DNA of 64,000 nucleotides. It comes from Flavobacterium gillisiae (GTDB lineage Bacteria > Bacteroidota > Bacteroidia > Flavobacteriales > Flavobacteriaceae). Below the pieces are notes generated by a model. It searched no databases, was not told the DNA's origin, and saw only the letters and a program-made list of their open reading frames with translations. The DNA is taken from contig NZ_FNRD01000004.1 of assembly GCF_900107635.1 (NCBI RefSeq), forward strand, positions 248,001-312,000, in the 5' to 3' direction. The position numbers were made by a program, and so were the translations under genes. How positions within the stretch are numbered: position 1 is the stretch's first letter; each line of letters opens with the position of its first letter. This document shows, piece after piece, positions 26,816-36,363 of this stretch.

Positions 26816-27631
26816 ATGAATTCATTGCAAACAATTATAGAACAAGCCTGGGAAAACAGAGCTTTGTTACAAGAAGAAACGACTACAAAAGTCATTAGAG
26901 AAGTAATTGAATTATTAGACTCTGGTAAATTACGTGTTGCTGAACCAAAAGGTGATGCATGGCAAGTAAACGAATGGGTTAAGAAAGCGGTGGTTATGTA
27001 TTTCCCAATCCAAAAAATGGAAACATGGGAAGCAGGGATTTTTGAATACCATGACAAAATGGAATTGAAAAAAGATTATGCTGCCAAAGGAATTCGTGTC
27101 GTTCCGGGAGCATCTGCTCGTTATGGTGCTTACATTTCAAGTGGCGTAATCATGATGCCAAGTTATGTAAACATTGGTGCTTATGTAGACGAAGGAACTA
27201 TGGTTGACACCTGGGCAACAGTAGGAAGTTGTGCTCAAATTGGTAAAAATGTGCATTTAAGTGGTGGTGTAGGAATTGGAGGCGTTCTTGAACCTTTACA
27301 AGCTGCGCCAGTAATTATTGAAGACGGTGCTTTTATAGGTTCTCGTTGTATTGTTGTCGAAGGGGTACATGTTGGGAAAGAAGCTGTTCTTGGTGCCAAC
27401 GTATGTTTGACTGCATCTACAAAAATTATTGATGTAACTGGTGATGAGCCAGTAGAAATGAAAGGTTTTGTTCCTGCTCGTTCGGTTGTGATTCCAGGAA
27501 GCTATACTAAAAAGTTTGCAGCAGGTGATTTTCAAGTTCCTTGTGCATTAATCATTGGGACTCGTAAGCCATCTACTGACTTAAAAACATCTTTGAATAA
27601 CGCTTTACGCGAATATGACGTAGCTGTTTAA
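26816..27631 (+). CDS. dapD: 2,3,4,5-tetrahydropyridine-2,6-dicarboxylate N-succinyltransferase
   Basis: DapD transfers succinyl from succinyl-CoA to tetrahydrodipicolinate on the way to meso-diaminopimelate and lysine. The 271-residue protein has an N-terminal helical domain and a left-handed beta-helix of hexapeptide repeats (about 105-240). It includes the conserved VVPGASARYGAYIS and EGTMVDTWATVGSCAQIG segments. The length agrees with the E. coli enzyme (274). A terminator follows at 27666-27691. Confidence 0.95.
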   Translation: MNSLQTIIEQAWENRALLQEETTTKVIREVIELLDSGKLRVAEPKGDAWQVNEWVKKAVVMYFPIQKMETWEAGIFEYHDKMELKKDYAAKGIRVVPGASARYGAYISSGVIMMPSYVNIGAYVDEGTMVDTWATVGSCAQIGKNVHLSGGVGIGGVLEPLQAAPVIIEDGAFIGSRCIVVEGVHVGKEAVLGANVCLTASTKIIDVTGDEPVEMKGFVPARSVVIPGSYTKKFAAGDFQVPCALIIGTRKPSTDLKTSLNNALREYDVAV

Positions 27632-27665
27632 ATTTATTTTGTAATAAAATATTATATTGTATATT

Positions 27666-27691
27666 CCTCCCTCAAAAAGGGAGGTTTTTTT
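27666..27691 (+). terminator. Rho-independent terminator after dapD
   Basis: CCTCCCT pairs with AGGGAGG (27666-27672 with 27678-27684), followed by seven T. It ends only 5 bp before the next gene start. Confidence 0.85.
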
Positions 27692-27696
27692 ATCTT

Positions 27697-28770
27697 ATGA
27701 AAATACTAGTTATACAGCAAAAAATGATTGGGGATGTATTGGTGAGCAGCATTATATGCAACAACCTCCGACTCGCCTACCCTGATGCTCAAATCGATTA
27801 TTTGGTATACGAATCAACAACTCCTGTTTTAGAAGGCAATCCAAATATCGATACGATTATTCGTTTTGAAGAAAAGCATCGAAAAAGCAAAAAAGAATTA
27901 CTGAATTTAGCTCTAGAAATCAGAGCCAATAAATACGATTTATTAATTGATGCTTATTCAAAATTGGAAAGTTGGTTAATTGTACTACTGAGTGGAGCCA
28001 CAAGAAAAATATCCTATAAGAAAAAAGGACGCACTTTTCTATATACTGACAATGTCCCGTTTGAGGAATTCCCAAAAACTAATCTGGGCTTAGCCATTGA
28101 AAGAAGGTTGTCCCTTATAGAACCCCTTGATTTAGCGGTAAAGATTGATCCGTTACCCAAATTATTTGTTACTCAAGCGGAAAATGAGCACGCTATCTCC
28201 CTTTTTGAACAACATAAGCTTAAAAAAGATAGAAAAACGGTCATGATTAGCCTTTTGGGTAGTGAAAAACTAAAAACATATCCATTAAACTATATAACAT
28301 CCGTTATTGATACAATTGCAGACAATGCAGATGTGAATATTCTTTTTAATTATTTCCCAAAGCAAATCGATGATGCTAAAACTGTTTTTGACAGTTGTAA
28401 ACCATCAACCAAGGAAAAAATATATTTTGATTTATTGGGTGGTGATTTGAGAGCATTTATTGGCGTATTGAATCAATGCGATTTAATTGTAGGGAATGAC
28501 GGTGGCGCCATAAATATGGCTAAAGCCCTAGGAAAACCTTCTTTTATTATCTTTTCTCCATGGATTGAAAAGAAAATCTGGGCCACATTAGAAGATGGCA
28601 TCCATCACATGTCAGTACATTTAAATGATTATAAACCGGAATTACTATCGCAAAAAACAGAGAAGCAACTTAAACAGGATGCTCTTACCTTATATAAAGA
28701 ATTTAAACCTAGTTTATTTAAAGACAAACTAAAGTCTTTTCTATTAAAGAATCTATCAAATGACAATTAA
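27697..28770 (+). CDS. Glycosyltransferase family 9 protein (heptosyltransferase-like)
   Basis: A 357-residue GT-B enzyme resembling ADP-heptose:lipopolysaccharide heptosyltransferases. It opens with KILVIQQKMIGDVLVSS, the acceptor-side loop with the catalytic aspartate. It carries LIVGNDGGAINMAKALGKPS near residues 263-282, the donor-binding loop of GT9. It overlaps the next gene by 11 bp, so the two are translationally coupled. It probably adds a core sugar to lipopolysaccharide at the inner face of the inner membrane; the sugar and acceptor are unknown. Confidence 0.87.
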   Translation: MKILVIQQKMIGDVLVSSIICNNLRLAYPDAQIDYLVYESTTPVLEGNPNIDTIIRFEEKHRKSKKELLNLALEIRANKYDLLIDAYSKLESWLIVLLSGATRKISYKKKGRTFLYTDNVPFEEFPKTNLGLAIERRLSLIEPLDLAVKIDPLPKLFVTQAENEHAISLFEQHKLKKDRKTVMISLLGSEKLKTYPLNYITSVIDTIADNADVNILFNYFPKQIDDAKTVFDSCKPSTKEKIYFDLLGGDLRAFIGVLNQCDLIVGNDGGAINMAKALGKPSFIIFSPWIEKKIWATLEDGIHHMSVHLNDYKPELLSQKTEKQLKQDALTLYKEFKPSLFKDKLKSFLLKNLSNDN

Positions 28771-29554
28771 TAGAAGTAGAGACGAAATATCATCCAATAA
28801 AACATTTCTGAGTGCACTAATTATCACCTATAACGAGGAGCACAATATAAAAAACGTTTTAAACGACCTGGATTTTGCTGATGAGATAATTGTCGTGGAT
28901 TCCTTTAGTACGGATAAAACCGTCGCAATAGCAGCAGATCATAAGAATGTAAAAGTGGTACAACATCCTTTTGAAAATTACCCATCCCAAAGAAATTATG
29001 CCATTAGTTTAGCTACTCATTCCTGGATACTTTTTTTGGATGCCGATGAAAGACTTACAGCTGAACTAAAAGAGGAGATTATTGAAACCATTCATGACAA
29101 AAACTCCTTTTCGGCCTATTATTGCTGTCGTACCTTTATGTTTAAAAACATCAAATTACACTTTAGTGGATGGCAAACCGATAAAATAATTAGACTTTTC
29201 AAGAAAGAAAAGGCTCAGTATGATTTAGGAAAGATTGTTCATGAAAAGTTAACGGTTACAGGAAAAATTGGAAAATTAAAGAATGAACTGATTCATTATT
29301 CGTTTCGCAGTTACAACGAATACAGACAAAAAATGAGCGTTTACGGTAAATTAAAAGCAATCGAAGAATTAAATAAAGGAACAAAACCTACTTTTTTTCA
29401 TTTTTACGTGAGACCCGTATACCAATTTCTATATCAATACGTCATCAGAATGGGAATATTGGATGGCAAAAAAGGCATCGTTATTTGTTACCTAAACGCC
29501 TATAGTGTTTATGTTCGCTTTCAGGAATTGAAAAGACTCCGCTTAAATGACTAA
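28760..29554 (+). CDS. Glycosyltransferase family 2 protein (WaaE/KdtX-like)
   Basis: A 264-residue GT-A enzyme. The N-terminus ALIITYNEEHNIKNVL and VVDSFSTDKTVAIA form the nucleotide-binding half. LFLDADERL has the DxD metal-binding motif. The later FSGWQTDKIIRLFKKEK tract is typical of the WaaE/KdtX group that glucosylates the LPS inner core. It overlaps the GT9 gene upstream by 11 bp and the convergent kinase gene by 4 bp. Confidence 0.87.
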   Translation: MTINRSRDEISSNKTFLSALIITYNEEHNIKNVLNDLDFADEIIVVDSFSTDKTVAIAADHKNVKVVQHPFENYPSQRNYAISLATHSWILFLDADERLTAELKEEIIETIHDKNSFSAYYCCRTFMFKNIKLHFSGWQTDKIIRLFKKEKAQYDLGKIVHEKLTVTGKIGKLKNELIHYSFRSYNEYRQKMSVYGKLKAIEELNKGTKPTFFHFYVRPVYQFLYQYVIRMGILDGKKGIVICYLNAYSVYVRFQELKRLRLND

Positions 29555-30321
29555 GATTTCCAAAACTTCAATTTCTTTTTCAACCTGCGTTTTCTGGCAA
29601 ATTCATCTTGAAACTGAACGGTAAACTGCCACATTTTTTCAAAAACCGCACTTTCACTTTCTGCATAATATTTAGCATACTCATTACTCATAATGGCAAT
29701 CATTTCTTTCTTTGGCGTAAGCCTACTGAAATTTGTCATTCTCATGTCAAAGTCCATAGATTCATGAAAGTTCATACGGTTTAAATCGACTAGATAAAAA
29801 CTATAGGTATTGCCTTCTTCTTTCTTAATCAGTGTATTGCCAGGAGAATGATCTAAGAATTCAATTCCTTTTTCATGCAAATCGAAAGTGAATTTTGTAA
29901 ACTGTCTTAAAATATTTTCATTATCTGGATAATCTGGGATTTCTACCAATTCTCTAAAAGTAAGGTTGGCTTCTAAATGTTCGCTAACATAATAACTATC
30001 GCGCAAGCCTATGCTATTGAATTTTTCGAAATAGGCCAATGGTTCTGGCGTTCCTATTCCTCTTTCTAACAAAATAGTAGCATATTCAAAAGAACGTTTG
30101 GCTTTAGATTTCCTAAAATACTTGTAGGCGACTTTGTTGACAATATTTGGAATTTTAAACGACTTGATATTAATTATTTTCCCATCAAGATCAAATAGTT
30201 TGATTATGTTTCTGTCTCCATTTCCAAAAACAGTTCCTAAATCAGAATTAAATTCTTTAATGAAGCAAAGGATTCCTTTAGAGTTTTGAACCGTCCTAGA
30301 AAACATTAGTTTTATTGTCAT
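29551..30321 (-). CDS. Lipopolysaccharide kinase family protein (Kdo kinase/KdkA-like)
   Basis: A 256-residue protein of the Kdo/WaaP kinase fold, which phosphorylates sugars of the LPS inner core. Candidate active-site residues are Lys53 (NIKSFK), the catalytic loop FLDHSPGNTLI (Asp157, Asn162) and the metal-binding LVDLNRMNF (Asp179). It lacks membrane segments. It faces the two glycosyltransferases and overlaps GT2 tail-to-tail by four bases. LPS phosphorylation is likely by context; the exact acceptor is not known. Confidence 0.8.
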   Translation of the reverse strand: MTIKLMFSRTVQNSKGILCFIKEFNSDLGTVFGNGDRNIIKLFDLDGKIINIKSFKIPNIVNKVAYKYFRKSKAKRSFEYATILLERGIGTPEPLAYFEKFNSIGLRDSYYVSEHLEANLTFRELVEIPDYPDNENILRQFTKFTFDLHEKGIEFLDHSPGNTLIKKEEGNTYSFYLVDLNRMNFHESMDFDMRMTNFSRLTPKKEMIAIMSNEYAKYYAESESAVFEKMWQFTVQFQDEFARKRRLKKKLKFWKS

Positions 30322-30539
30322 TTTTATTTTATTAAGTGCTTTTATTATGCTTTCAAAAAAAGCTCTATTTGATTGTAAATGGATTCAAAAAGCTACATTA
30401 ATCATATATAAATTAGCGGCTCTCACAAATAGCAATCAAATTTCAGAGACAAGCTCTCAAAACCATTACCAACCAACAAAAATACACATACCATTTTAGA
30501 CTTCAAATTAATATCGTATTTTCGTCGAAAATTATTGTA

Positions 30540-31616
30540 ATGACACAAAATAAAAGTGTTTTTTTGGAAACACATAATATAAAAAATAGAACAAGTGGAC
30601 TCGGAACTTTTAATTACGAGTTAATAAAAGGCCTAGAAAGCCTTCCTCTTGACAATTTAAACCTTTACCTTAATTCTGACAATCCTAGTAAATTGAAATC
30701 TGAATTCGGTGATAAGTTTAAGTATCATCGATACATTGGTGCACATCGGTATAAACATTTAAGACCATTCAAAAAGTATGATTTATGGCATTCTGTAAAC
30801 CAAAACTCTAAAATAGAACCCCGATTTGACACAAAATATCTTTTAACTATCCACGATGTAAACTTTGTTGAAGAAATTTCGTCGGATATGAACCATAAAA
30901 AAAACTTAGCTTTTATTGAAAAATTAAAAAAAGCAACCGCTATTACCTACATATCCGAATTTGCAAAAAAACAAACACATCAATATTTTAATGTCCCAAC
31001 TATCCCTGAATATATAATTCACAATGGAAATCCTATTTCGACAATTTTAGATACTTCTACTTTTGTTTCAAATATCCCTACAGACAAACCTTTTTTATAT
31101 TCGATTGGAGATTTTTTAGAACGCAAAAACTTCCTTTCTGTCGTAAAAATGATGGAACATCTTACTGATTTTAATTTGATTTTATCAGGAAATAGCAATA
31201 AGCCATATGGAATAGAGATAGCAAGCTTCATCCAAGAAAATAACTTACAAAATCGAGTTTTTCTAACTGGTAAAGTAAGTGATATTGCTAAACAATTTTA
31301 CTTATCGAAGTGTCATGCTTTTGTCTTCCCATCAATTCGTGAAGGATTTGGTCTTCCCCCTATTGAGGCAATGCATTTTGGCAAACCCGTGTTTTTATCT
31401 AACAAAACTTCATTACCGGAAGTGGGTGGAAAACATGCTTATTATTGGGATAATTTCGATCCTGAATATATGAAAGAGACACTAATTGAAGGCTTAAACC
31501 ATTTTTACAATAATAAAACCGAAATGGAATTATTAATGAAAGAAAGAGCCGCAAGTTTCAACTGGAAAGTAGCAGCTGCTGAATATTTGAAAGTATATGA
31601 AAAATGTCTTTTTTAA
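30540..31616 (+). CDS. Glycosyltransferase family 1 protein
   Basis: A 358-residue GT-B glycosyltransferase. The C-terminal Rossmann half has the family donor site FPSIREGFGLPPIEAMHFGK (near residues 262-281) with the conserved E-x7-E pair. FLYSIGDFLERKNFLSVVKM marks the linker start of the second domain. The N-terminal half has the acceptor-side segment YDLWHSVNQNSK. It is separated by 218 bp from the divergent kinase gene. It probably belongs to the same surface-glycan pathway as the neighbouring GT9 and GT2. Confidence 0.87.
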   Translation: MTQNKSVFLETHNIKNRTSGLGTFNYELIKGLESLPLDNLNLYLNSDNPSKLKSEFGDKFKYHRYIGAHRYKHLRPFKKYDLWHSVNQNSKIEPRFDTKYLLTIHDVNFVEEISSDMNHKKNLAFIEKLKKATAITYISEFAKKQTHQYFNVPTIPEYIIHNGNPISTILDTSTFVSNIPTDKPFLYSIGDFLERKNFLSVVKMMEHLTDFNLILSGNSNKPYGIEIASFIQENNLQNRVFLTGKVSDIAKQFYLSKCHAFVFPSIREGFGLPPIEAMHFGKPVFLSNKTSLPEVGGKHAYYWDNFDPEYMKETLIEGLNHFYNNKTEMELLMKERAASFNWKVAAAEYLKVYEKCLF

Positions 31617-31744
31617 AACATTTTATTTATTTCATGCCGAAGGACCTATTTCAAGGTTCAATACTATTTCAAATATAAAACAGATTAATAGTTATAAAAC
31701 TATAATAATAACTAAAAAGAACTTAGAACAACATAAAAAAATCA

Positions 31745-32317
31745 ATGATGGAAAATCTTAACGAAGAAGTTCATAAAGCATACGAAATCATAAAGGAAGG
31801 CGGAATAATCCTCTACCCCACAGACACCGTATGGGGAATTGGCTGCGATGCTACAAACCCAGAGGCGGTTGCTAAGATCTTCAAGCTCAAAAAAAGAGTA
31901 GAAACCCAAAGTATGATTGTTTTGATGAATGGGGAACGAATGATGTACAACGTCTTTAAAGATATTCCTGAGGTAGCTTGGCAAATCATGGATTTATCAG
32001 AAAACCCTACCACTATTATTCTGGATAACCCTAGAAATGTGGCTCCTAATTTAATTGCTCCCGATAAAACATTAGGTATCCGAATCGTAAAAGAACCATT
32101 CTGTTTCAAATTACTGGAAAAGATGAAAAAGCCATTGGTTTCTACTTCAGCAAATATTTCAGGACAACCGACTCCAAAAAGTTTTAAAGAAATCAGTCCT
32201 GAGATTATAAAAGGTGTGGACTATGTTGTAAATTTGCACCGCGATAAAATTGCTGTAAAACCGTCAACAATTATAAAATTAACGAATGATAGTCAGGTTA
32301 AAGTAATACGAAAATAG
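31745..32317 (+). CDS. tsaC: L-threonylcarbamoyladenylate synthase
   Basis: A 190-residue YrdC/Sua5-domain enzyme that makes threonylcarbamoyl-AMP for the t6A37 modification of tRNAs. The diagnostic N-terminal motif YPTDTVWGIGCDATN, the KRVETQSMIVL tract and STSANISGQPTP near the C-terminus are present. There is no Sua5 C-terminal domain, so TsaC/YciO type. Two adjacent ATG codons (31745 and 31748) are possible starts. Confidence 0.9.
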   Translation: MMENLNEEVHKAYEIIKEGGIILYPTDTVWGIGCDATNPEAVAKIFKLKKRVETQSMIVLMNGERMMYNVFKDIPEVAWQIMDLSENPTTIILDNPRNVAPNLIAPDKTLGIRIVKEPFCFKLLEKMKKPLVSTSANISGQPTPKSFKEISPEIIKGVDYVVNLHRDKIAVKPSTIIKLTNDSQVKVIRK

Positions 32318-32322
32318 GAAAG

Positions 32323-32799
32323 GCCACGAATTCACTAATTTTTTTTTAAAATTTATTATTATGAGTGATCTTATTTATAAAGAAGAAAGCTTTCAAATCG
32401 TTGGAATTCTATTTGAAGTACATAATAATCTAGGTGGGGGATTTTCTGAAATAGTCTATAAAGATGCGTTAGAATATGAATTACGAAATTTAAAAATACC
32501 TTTCGAAAGAGAGAAAGAATATGTTGTTCATTATAAAAACACGGTTTTAAATCATAAATTCTATGCAGATTTTGTATTATTCGATAAAATTATACTTGAA
32601 TTAAAATCATGCGAAAAACTAGATTCAAAACACACAGCTCAGTGTATTAACTATCTAAAAGTATCAACAAATAAATTAGCCATTTTAGCTAATTTTAATA
32701 ATAAATCTCTTGAGTACAAAAGAATCGTTTTATAAAACTCAAGAATAAATTTATGTCATAAAAAACATTTTAAAAAAAAATAATTTGTGAATTCGTGGC
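32323..32799. mobile_element. Inverted-repeat-bounded unit carrying a GxxExxY ORF
   Basis: GCCACGAATTCACTAATT at 32323-32340 is repeated inverted at 32782-32799 with one mismatch. With the following T-run and AAAAT the arms extend to about 30 bp (32323-32352 and 32767-32799). The 477-bp unit contains just one ORF and lies between tsaC and cca, with its right end 10 bp from the probable cca ATG. No target duplication or transposase is visible. The structure is seen; mobility is inferred. Confidence 0.55.
32361..32735 (+). CDS. GxxExxY protein (PD-(D/E)XK nuclease-like)
   Basis: A 124-residue soluble protein with the namesake motif GFSEIVY (residues 27-33). A nuclease-like core follows: Asp70 in FYADFVLF, the E-x-K pair Glu80/Lys82 in IILELKS, then a QCINYLKVS helix (94-102). 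This D...ExK order is the PD-(D/E)XK superfamily signature. The physiological role of the family is not established. The gene fills an inverted-repeat-bounded unit. Confidence 0.85.
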   Translation: MSDLIYKEESFQIVGILFEVHNNLGGGFSEIVYKDALEYELRNLKIPFEREKEYVVHYKNTVLNHKFYADFVLFDKIILELKSCEKLDSKHTAQCINYLKVSTNKLAILANFNNKSLEYKRIVL

Positions 32800-32809
32800 A
32801 AAAAACACT

Positions 32810-34225
32810 ATGAACTACAAACAAGCATTAAATAATAGAATTTTCGAAGTCATCTCACAAGCTTCCCAAGAACTAAACGTCGATAGTTACGTTATTGGTG
32901 GTTTCGTAAGAGACTTAATCTTAAACAGAGATTTTAAAAAAGATATCGATATTGTTGCCGTTGGTAGCGGAATCGAATTGGCTTTAAAAGTTTCTCAACT
33001 ACTTCCAAAACAACCAAAAGTACAGGTATTCAAAACCTATGGTACCGCGATGCTTCGTTTTGAAGATACAGACATTGAATTTGTTGGAGCAAGAAAAGAA
33101 TCGTACCATTTTGAAAGTCGGAATCCTGTGGTCGAAAACGGAACGCTTGAAGACGATCAAAATCGTCGTGATTTCACTATTAATGCGTTGGCATTATCGT
33201 TGAATACGAATAATTTCGGAGCGCTGTCAGATCCTTTTGGAGGATTAGACGATTTAGAAAACAAAATACTGAGAACTCCTCTTGACCCAGACATCACTTA
33301 CTCTGATGATCCTTTACGTATGTTGCGAGCCATTCGCTTCTCTAATCAATTGGGTTTTGAAATAGAAGCAAAATCGTTTCAGTCCATTGCAAAAAATGCA
33401 GAACGTATCAAAATTATTTCTGGAGAGCGTATCGTTGACGAGTTGAATAAAATTTTATCGACAGACAAACCTTCAGAGGGATTTTTACTGCTATACAAAA
33501 CAGGACTTTTAGACATTATCTTACCTGAATTGACGGCTTTGAATCAAGTAGAAGAAATTGAAGGTCAAACCCATAAGAACAATTTTTATCACACACTTGA
33601 GGTTGTAGACAATATATGCCCAAACACAGATGATGTTTGGTTGCGTTGGGCCGCTTTATTACACGATATAGGAAAAGCACCTACCAAACGTTTCAATAAA
33701 AAACAAGGTTGGACTTTCCACGGACATGAGTTTTTAGGTGGTAAAATGGTCAAAAAAATATTTGAACGCTTGCATATGCCGTTGAACCAAAAAATGAAAT
33801 TTGTTCAAAAAATGGTCATGATGAGTTCACGCCCTATTGTATTATCCCAAGAAACAGTTACAGATTCTGCTGTACGCCGTTTGGTATTTGATGCCGGACA
33901 AGACGTAGAGAATCTAATGACCTTGTGCGAAGCTGACATTACCACTAAAAACCCAAACAAATTTAAGAAATACCATAGTAATTTTGAAATTGTTCGAAAG
34001 AAAATTGTGGAAGTGGAAGAGCGTGATCATGTTAGACAATTTCAACCTCCGATAACAGGAGAAGAGATTATGGAGATCTTCGACCTCAAGCCTTCAAAAG
34101 AAATAGGAATGCTTAAAGAAGCTATAAAAGAAGCAATATTAGAAGGTGAAATTCCAAATGATTATGATGCTGCTTACGGTTTTATGATGAAAAGAGCGCA
34201 AAAAATGGGCTTAATCAAAGTTTAA
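32810..34225 (+). CDS. cca: tRNA nucleotidyltransferase / poly(A) polymerase family protein with HD domain
   Basis: About 471 residues. The nucleotidyltransferase head has VIGGFVRDLILNRDFKKDID, with the GGxVRD and DxD metal site. The RRDFTINALAL motif B and RNA-binding ERIVDELNKIL follow. A C-terminal HD domain has LHDIGKAPTKR. Class II enzymes of this kind add or repair the 3' CCA of tRNAs. A GTG at 32795 would extend the frame by five residues but lies inside the inverted repeat; I prefer ATG at 32810. Confidence 0.9.
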   Translation: MNYKQALNNRIFEVISQASQELNVDSYVIGGFVRDLILNRDFKKDIDIVAVGSGIELALKVSQLLPKQPKVQVFKTYGTAMLRFEDTDIEFVGARKESYHFESRNPVVENGTLEDDQNRRDFTINALALSLNTNNFGALSDPFGGLDDLENKILRTPLDPDITYSDDPLRMLRAIRFSNQLGFEIEAKSFQSIAKNAERIKIISGERIVDELNKILSTDKPSEGFLLLYKTGLLDIILPELTALNQVEEIEGQTHKNNFYHTLEVVDNICPNTDDVWLRWAALLHDIGKAPTKRFNKKQGWTFHGHEFLGGKMVKKIFERLHMPLNQKMKFVQKMVMMSSRPIVLSQETVTDSAVRRLVFDAGQDVENLMTLCEADITTKNPNKFKKYHSNFEIVRKKIVEVEERDHVRQFQPPITGEEIMEIFDLKPSKEIGMLKEAIKEAILEGEIPNDYDAAYGFMMKRAQKMGLIKV

Positions 34226-34285
34226 CGATTGTTGAGTTAAAGATTACTATAATATAAAATATCTTTGCCAAAATTAGTTTCGAAA

Positions 34286-35308
34286 ATGAAAAAAGAGAAT
34301 CGATCAGTTATTACTTGGTTATTATCCGGTTGCGTATTATTGTTTTTAATGGTAACCGTAGGAGGAATTACAAGATTGACCAATTCCGGTTTATCAATGA
34401 CCGACTGGCATTTAGTTACAGACACTTTTCCCCCTTTATCAGAAGCTAAATGGCAAGCAGCATTTGACGAATACAAGAAGTTCCCCGAATATCAAAAAAT
34501 CAACATTCACAACGACTTTCAACTGTCCGACTATAAATTTATCTATTTTTGGGAATGGTTTCACCGCTTTATAGGTCGTATTATTGGTTTGGTATTTATA
34601 GTTCCATTCTTTTATTTTTTAATCAAAAAGAAACTAGATAAAGCAACGATAAACAAATGCATCGTCCTTTTAGGAATGGGTGCTTTCCAAGGTTTTTTGG
34701 GATGGTTTATGGTAAGAAGTGGTTTAATAAACAACCCAGATGTTAGTCATTTCAGACTAGCGCTACACCTAACTTTTGCATTTATCACCTTTGCTTATAC
34801 TTTTTGGGTAGCCTTAGATCTAATCTATCCAAATCGAAAAAACAGTCTACAACCCTTAAAAACAATTGCGAGATACGCATTAGCATTCTTATTAATCCAA
34901 ATCATATATGGAGGATTTGTTGCTGGTTTAAATGCAGGATTAATTCACAATCATTGGCCAATGATGAGTGACGGTCAGTTCATCCATGACAGTGTTTTTC
35001 TCGAACAAAAAAACCTGTTATTAAGCTTTACAGAAGGTAAAAGTGGCGTGCAATTTATACACAGAACCTTAGCTTATATTGTGGTTGGTTTTATGGTTTT
35101 ACTCTATTTTAAGAGTCGAAAAATCACTTTAGATCGTGGACAATCTCGCGGTATAAACCTACTTGTAATACTCGTTTTTGTACAGTTTGCTTTAGGGGTT
35201 TTTACTCTTTTATATGGCGTTCCATTGTGGCTAGGATTAACACATCAAATCAATGCTTTTTTCCTTTTATCGGCGATGACATTTACTTTACATAGGTTGT
35301 CAAAATAA
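34286..35308 (+). CDS. ctaA: Haem A synthase (COX15/CtaA family)
   Basis: CtaA oxidises the C8 methyl of haem O to give haem A for aa3-type oxidases. The 340-residue protein has eight membrane helices and the family segments VGGITRLTNSGLSMTDWH and FIYFWEWFHRFIGRIIG, with histidines for the haem ligands. The second half repeats the pattern with QFIHRTLAYIVVGF. A TTG at 34265 would add seven residues; the ATG at 34286 is preferred. It shows that the organism probably also has a haem A oxidase besides cbb3. Confidence 0.92.
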   Translation: MKKENRSVITWLLSGCVLLFLMVTVGGITRLTNSGLSMTDWHLVTDTFPPLSEAKWQAAFDEYKKFPEYQKINIHNDFQLSDYKFIYFWEWFHRFIGRIIGLVFIVPFFYFLIKKKLDKATINKCIVLLGMGAFQGFLGWFMVRSGLINNPDVSHFRLALHLTFAFITFAYTFWVALDLIYPNRKNSLQPLKTIARYALAFLLIQIIYGGFVAGLNAGLIHNHWPMMSDGQFIHDSVFLEQKNLLLSFTEGKSGVQFIHRTLAYIVVGFMVLLYFKSRKITLDRGQSRGINLLVILVFVQFALGVFTLLYGVPLWLGLTHQINAFFLLSAMTFTLHRLSK

Positions 35309-35369
35309 CAACTTATCACTATATTTACCTTTGACTATATTGTCACATTTCTATTTGTTCCTATAAAAA

Positions 35370-36143
35370 ATGTCTAAACTTGCTGCGCAAGATAGCTTTC
35401 TTGACCTATCAGATTACGGAAGACCGTTTGGAAAAATGCTCGCGAATCGGTTAAAAAATACGCGATTCACACCTATCCATGTAACGCTTCTTTTTGGCAT
35501 ATCAGGGCTAATTGCGATTTACTGTATTTTAGAAAGTCACTATTACCTAGCTGGTTTTTTTATTATTTTAAAATCAGGAATCGATGCTGCCGATGGAGAA
35601 CTTGCTCGCTTAAAAAACACGCCTTCCTATACCGGAAGATACCTCGACAGCGTTTTTGACATCATCTTAAACTTCCTTTTTCTGAGTGCTATTTGTTACG
35701 TTTCTAAGACCTCTTTTCTACTCACTTTAGGCGCCTTTTTTTGTATTCAATTACAAGGAACTTTATACAATTATTACTATGTTATTTTGAGAAATAAATC
35801 GGTAGGAGGAGATAAAACTAGCAAGATTTTCGAATACAAATCGCCTCGGGCATTAGCCGGCGAAACTCAAAAATCAGTCGATATTTTGTTCAAAACATAC
35901 ACAGTTGTTTATGGGGGCTTTGACAAGATCATTCATGCTTTGGACAGTAGTGCATACAAGGTAAAAACATTCCCAAACTGGTTTATGACTTTCGTTTCAC
36001 TTTATGGACTAGGGTTTCAATTACTGATAATTTCGCTGATGTTAGCAATGAATTACATTGAATATATCGCTCCTTTTTTTATTGGATATTCTTTCCTTAT
36101 ATTTGTGATAATAGGCATTAGGAAATCGTTTTTAAAAGCTTAA
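35370..36143 (+). CDS. CDP-alcohol phosphatidyltransferase family protein
   Basis: A 257-residue membrane enzyme with about five to six helices. The family motif DG-x2-AR-x8-G-x3-D-x3-D is complete: Asp75, Gly76, Ala79, Arg80, Gly89, Asp93, Asp97. These enzymes join a CDP-activated lipid or polyol to an alcohol in phospholipid or related synthesis. An insert of about 60 residues after the third helix (GGDKTSKIFEYKSPR region) makes it unlike PgsA. The substrate is unknown. Confidence 0.85.
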   Translation: MSKLAAQDSFLDLSDYGRPFGKMLANRLKNTRFTPIHVTLLFGISGLIAIYCILESHYYLAGFFIILKSGIDAADGELARLKNTPSYTGRYLDSVFDIILNFLFLSAICYVSKTSFLLTLGAFFCIQLQGTLYNYYYVILRNKSVGGDKTSKIFEYKSPRALAGETQKSVDILFKTYTVVYGGFDKIIHALDSSAYKVKTFPNWFMTFVSLYGLGFQLLIISLMLAMNYIEYIAPFFIGYSFLIFVIIGIRKSFLKA

Positions 36144-36363
36144 AAATGACCATAGAGAAAATCTATATTGCATTACAAAACAACTATTTACCAGCTACTT
36201 AAGCCTACTAACTTATTTAATAAGTTTAATCAACAAAAGTAACTACTGAAGCCTGTACCCTAAAACAATTTCGCAAGAATTTCAAGGAATTGTACAACAC
36301 TTTTTCTCTCACTTTTATTCAATTTTACAATAGATAATTTAGTAACTATTAAACTACACTATT

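Noticed and set aside
31597..31761. 54-codon frame between the GT1 gene and tsaC
   Set aside because: It overlaps both neighbours, has the Ile/Asn/Lys bias of random AT-rich DNA, and shows no motif.
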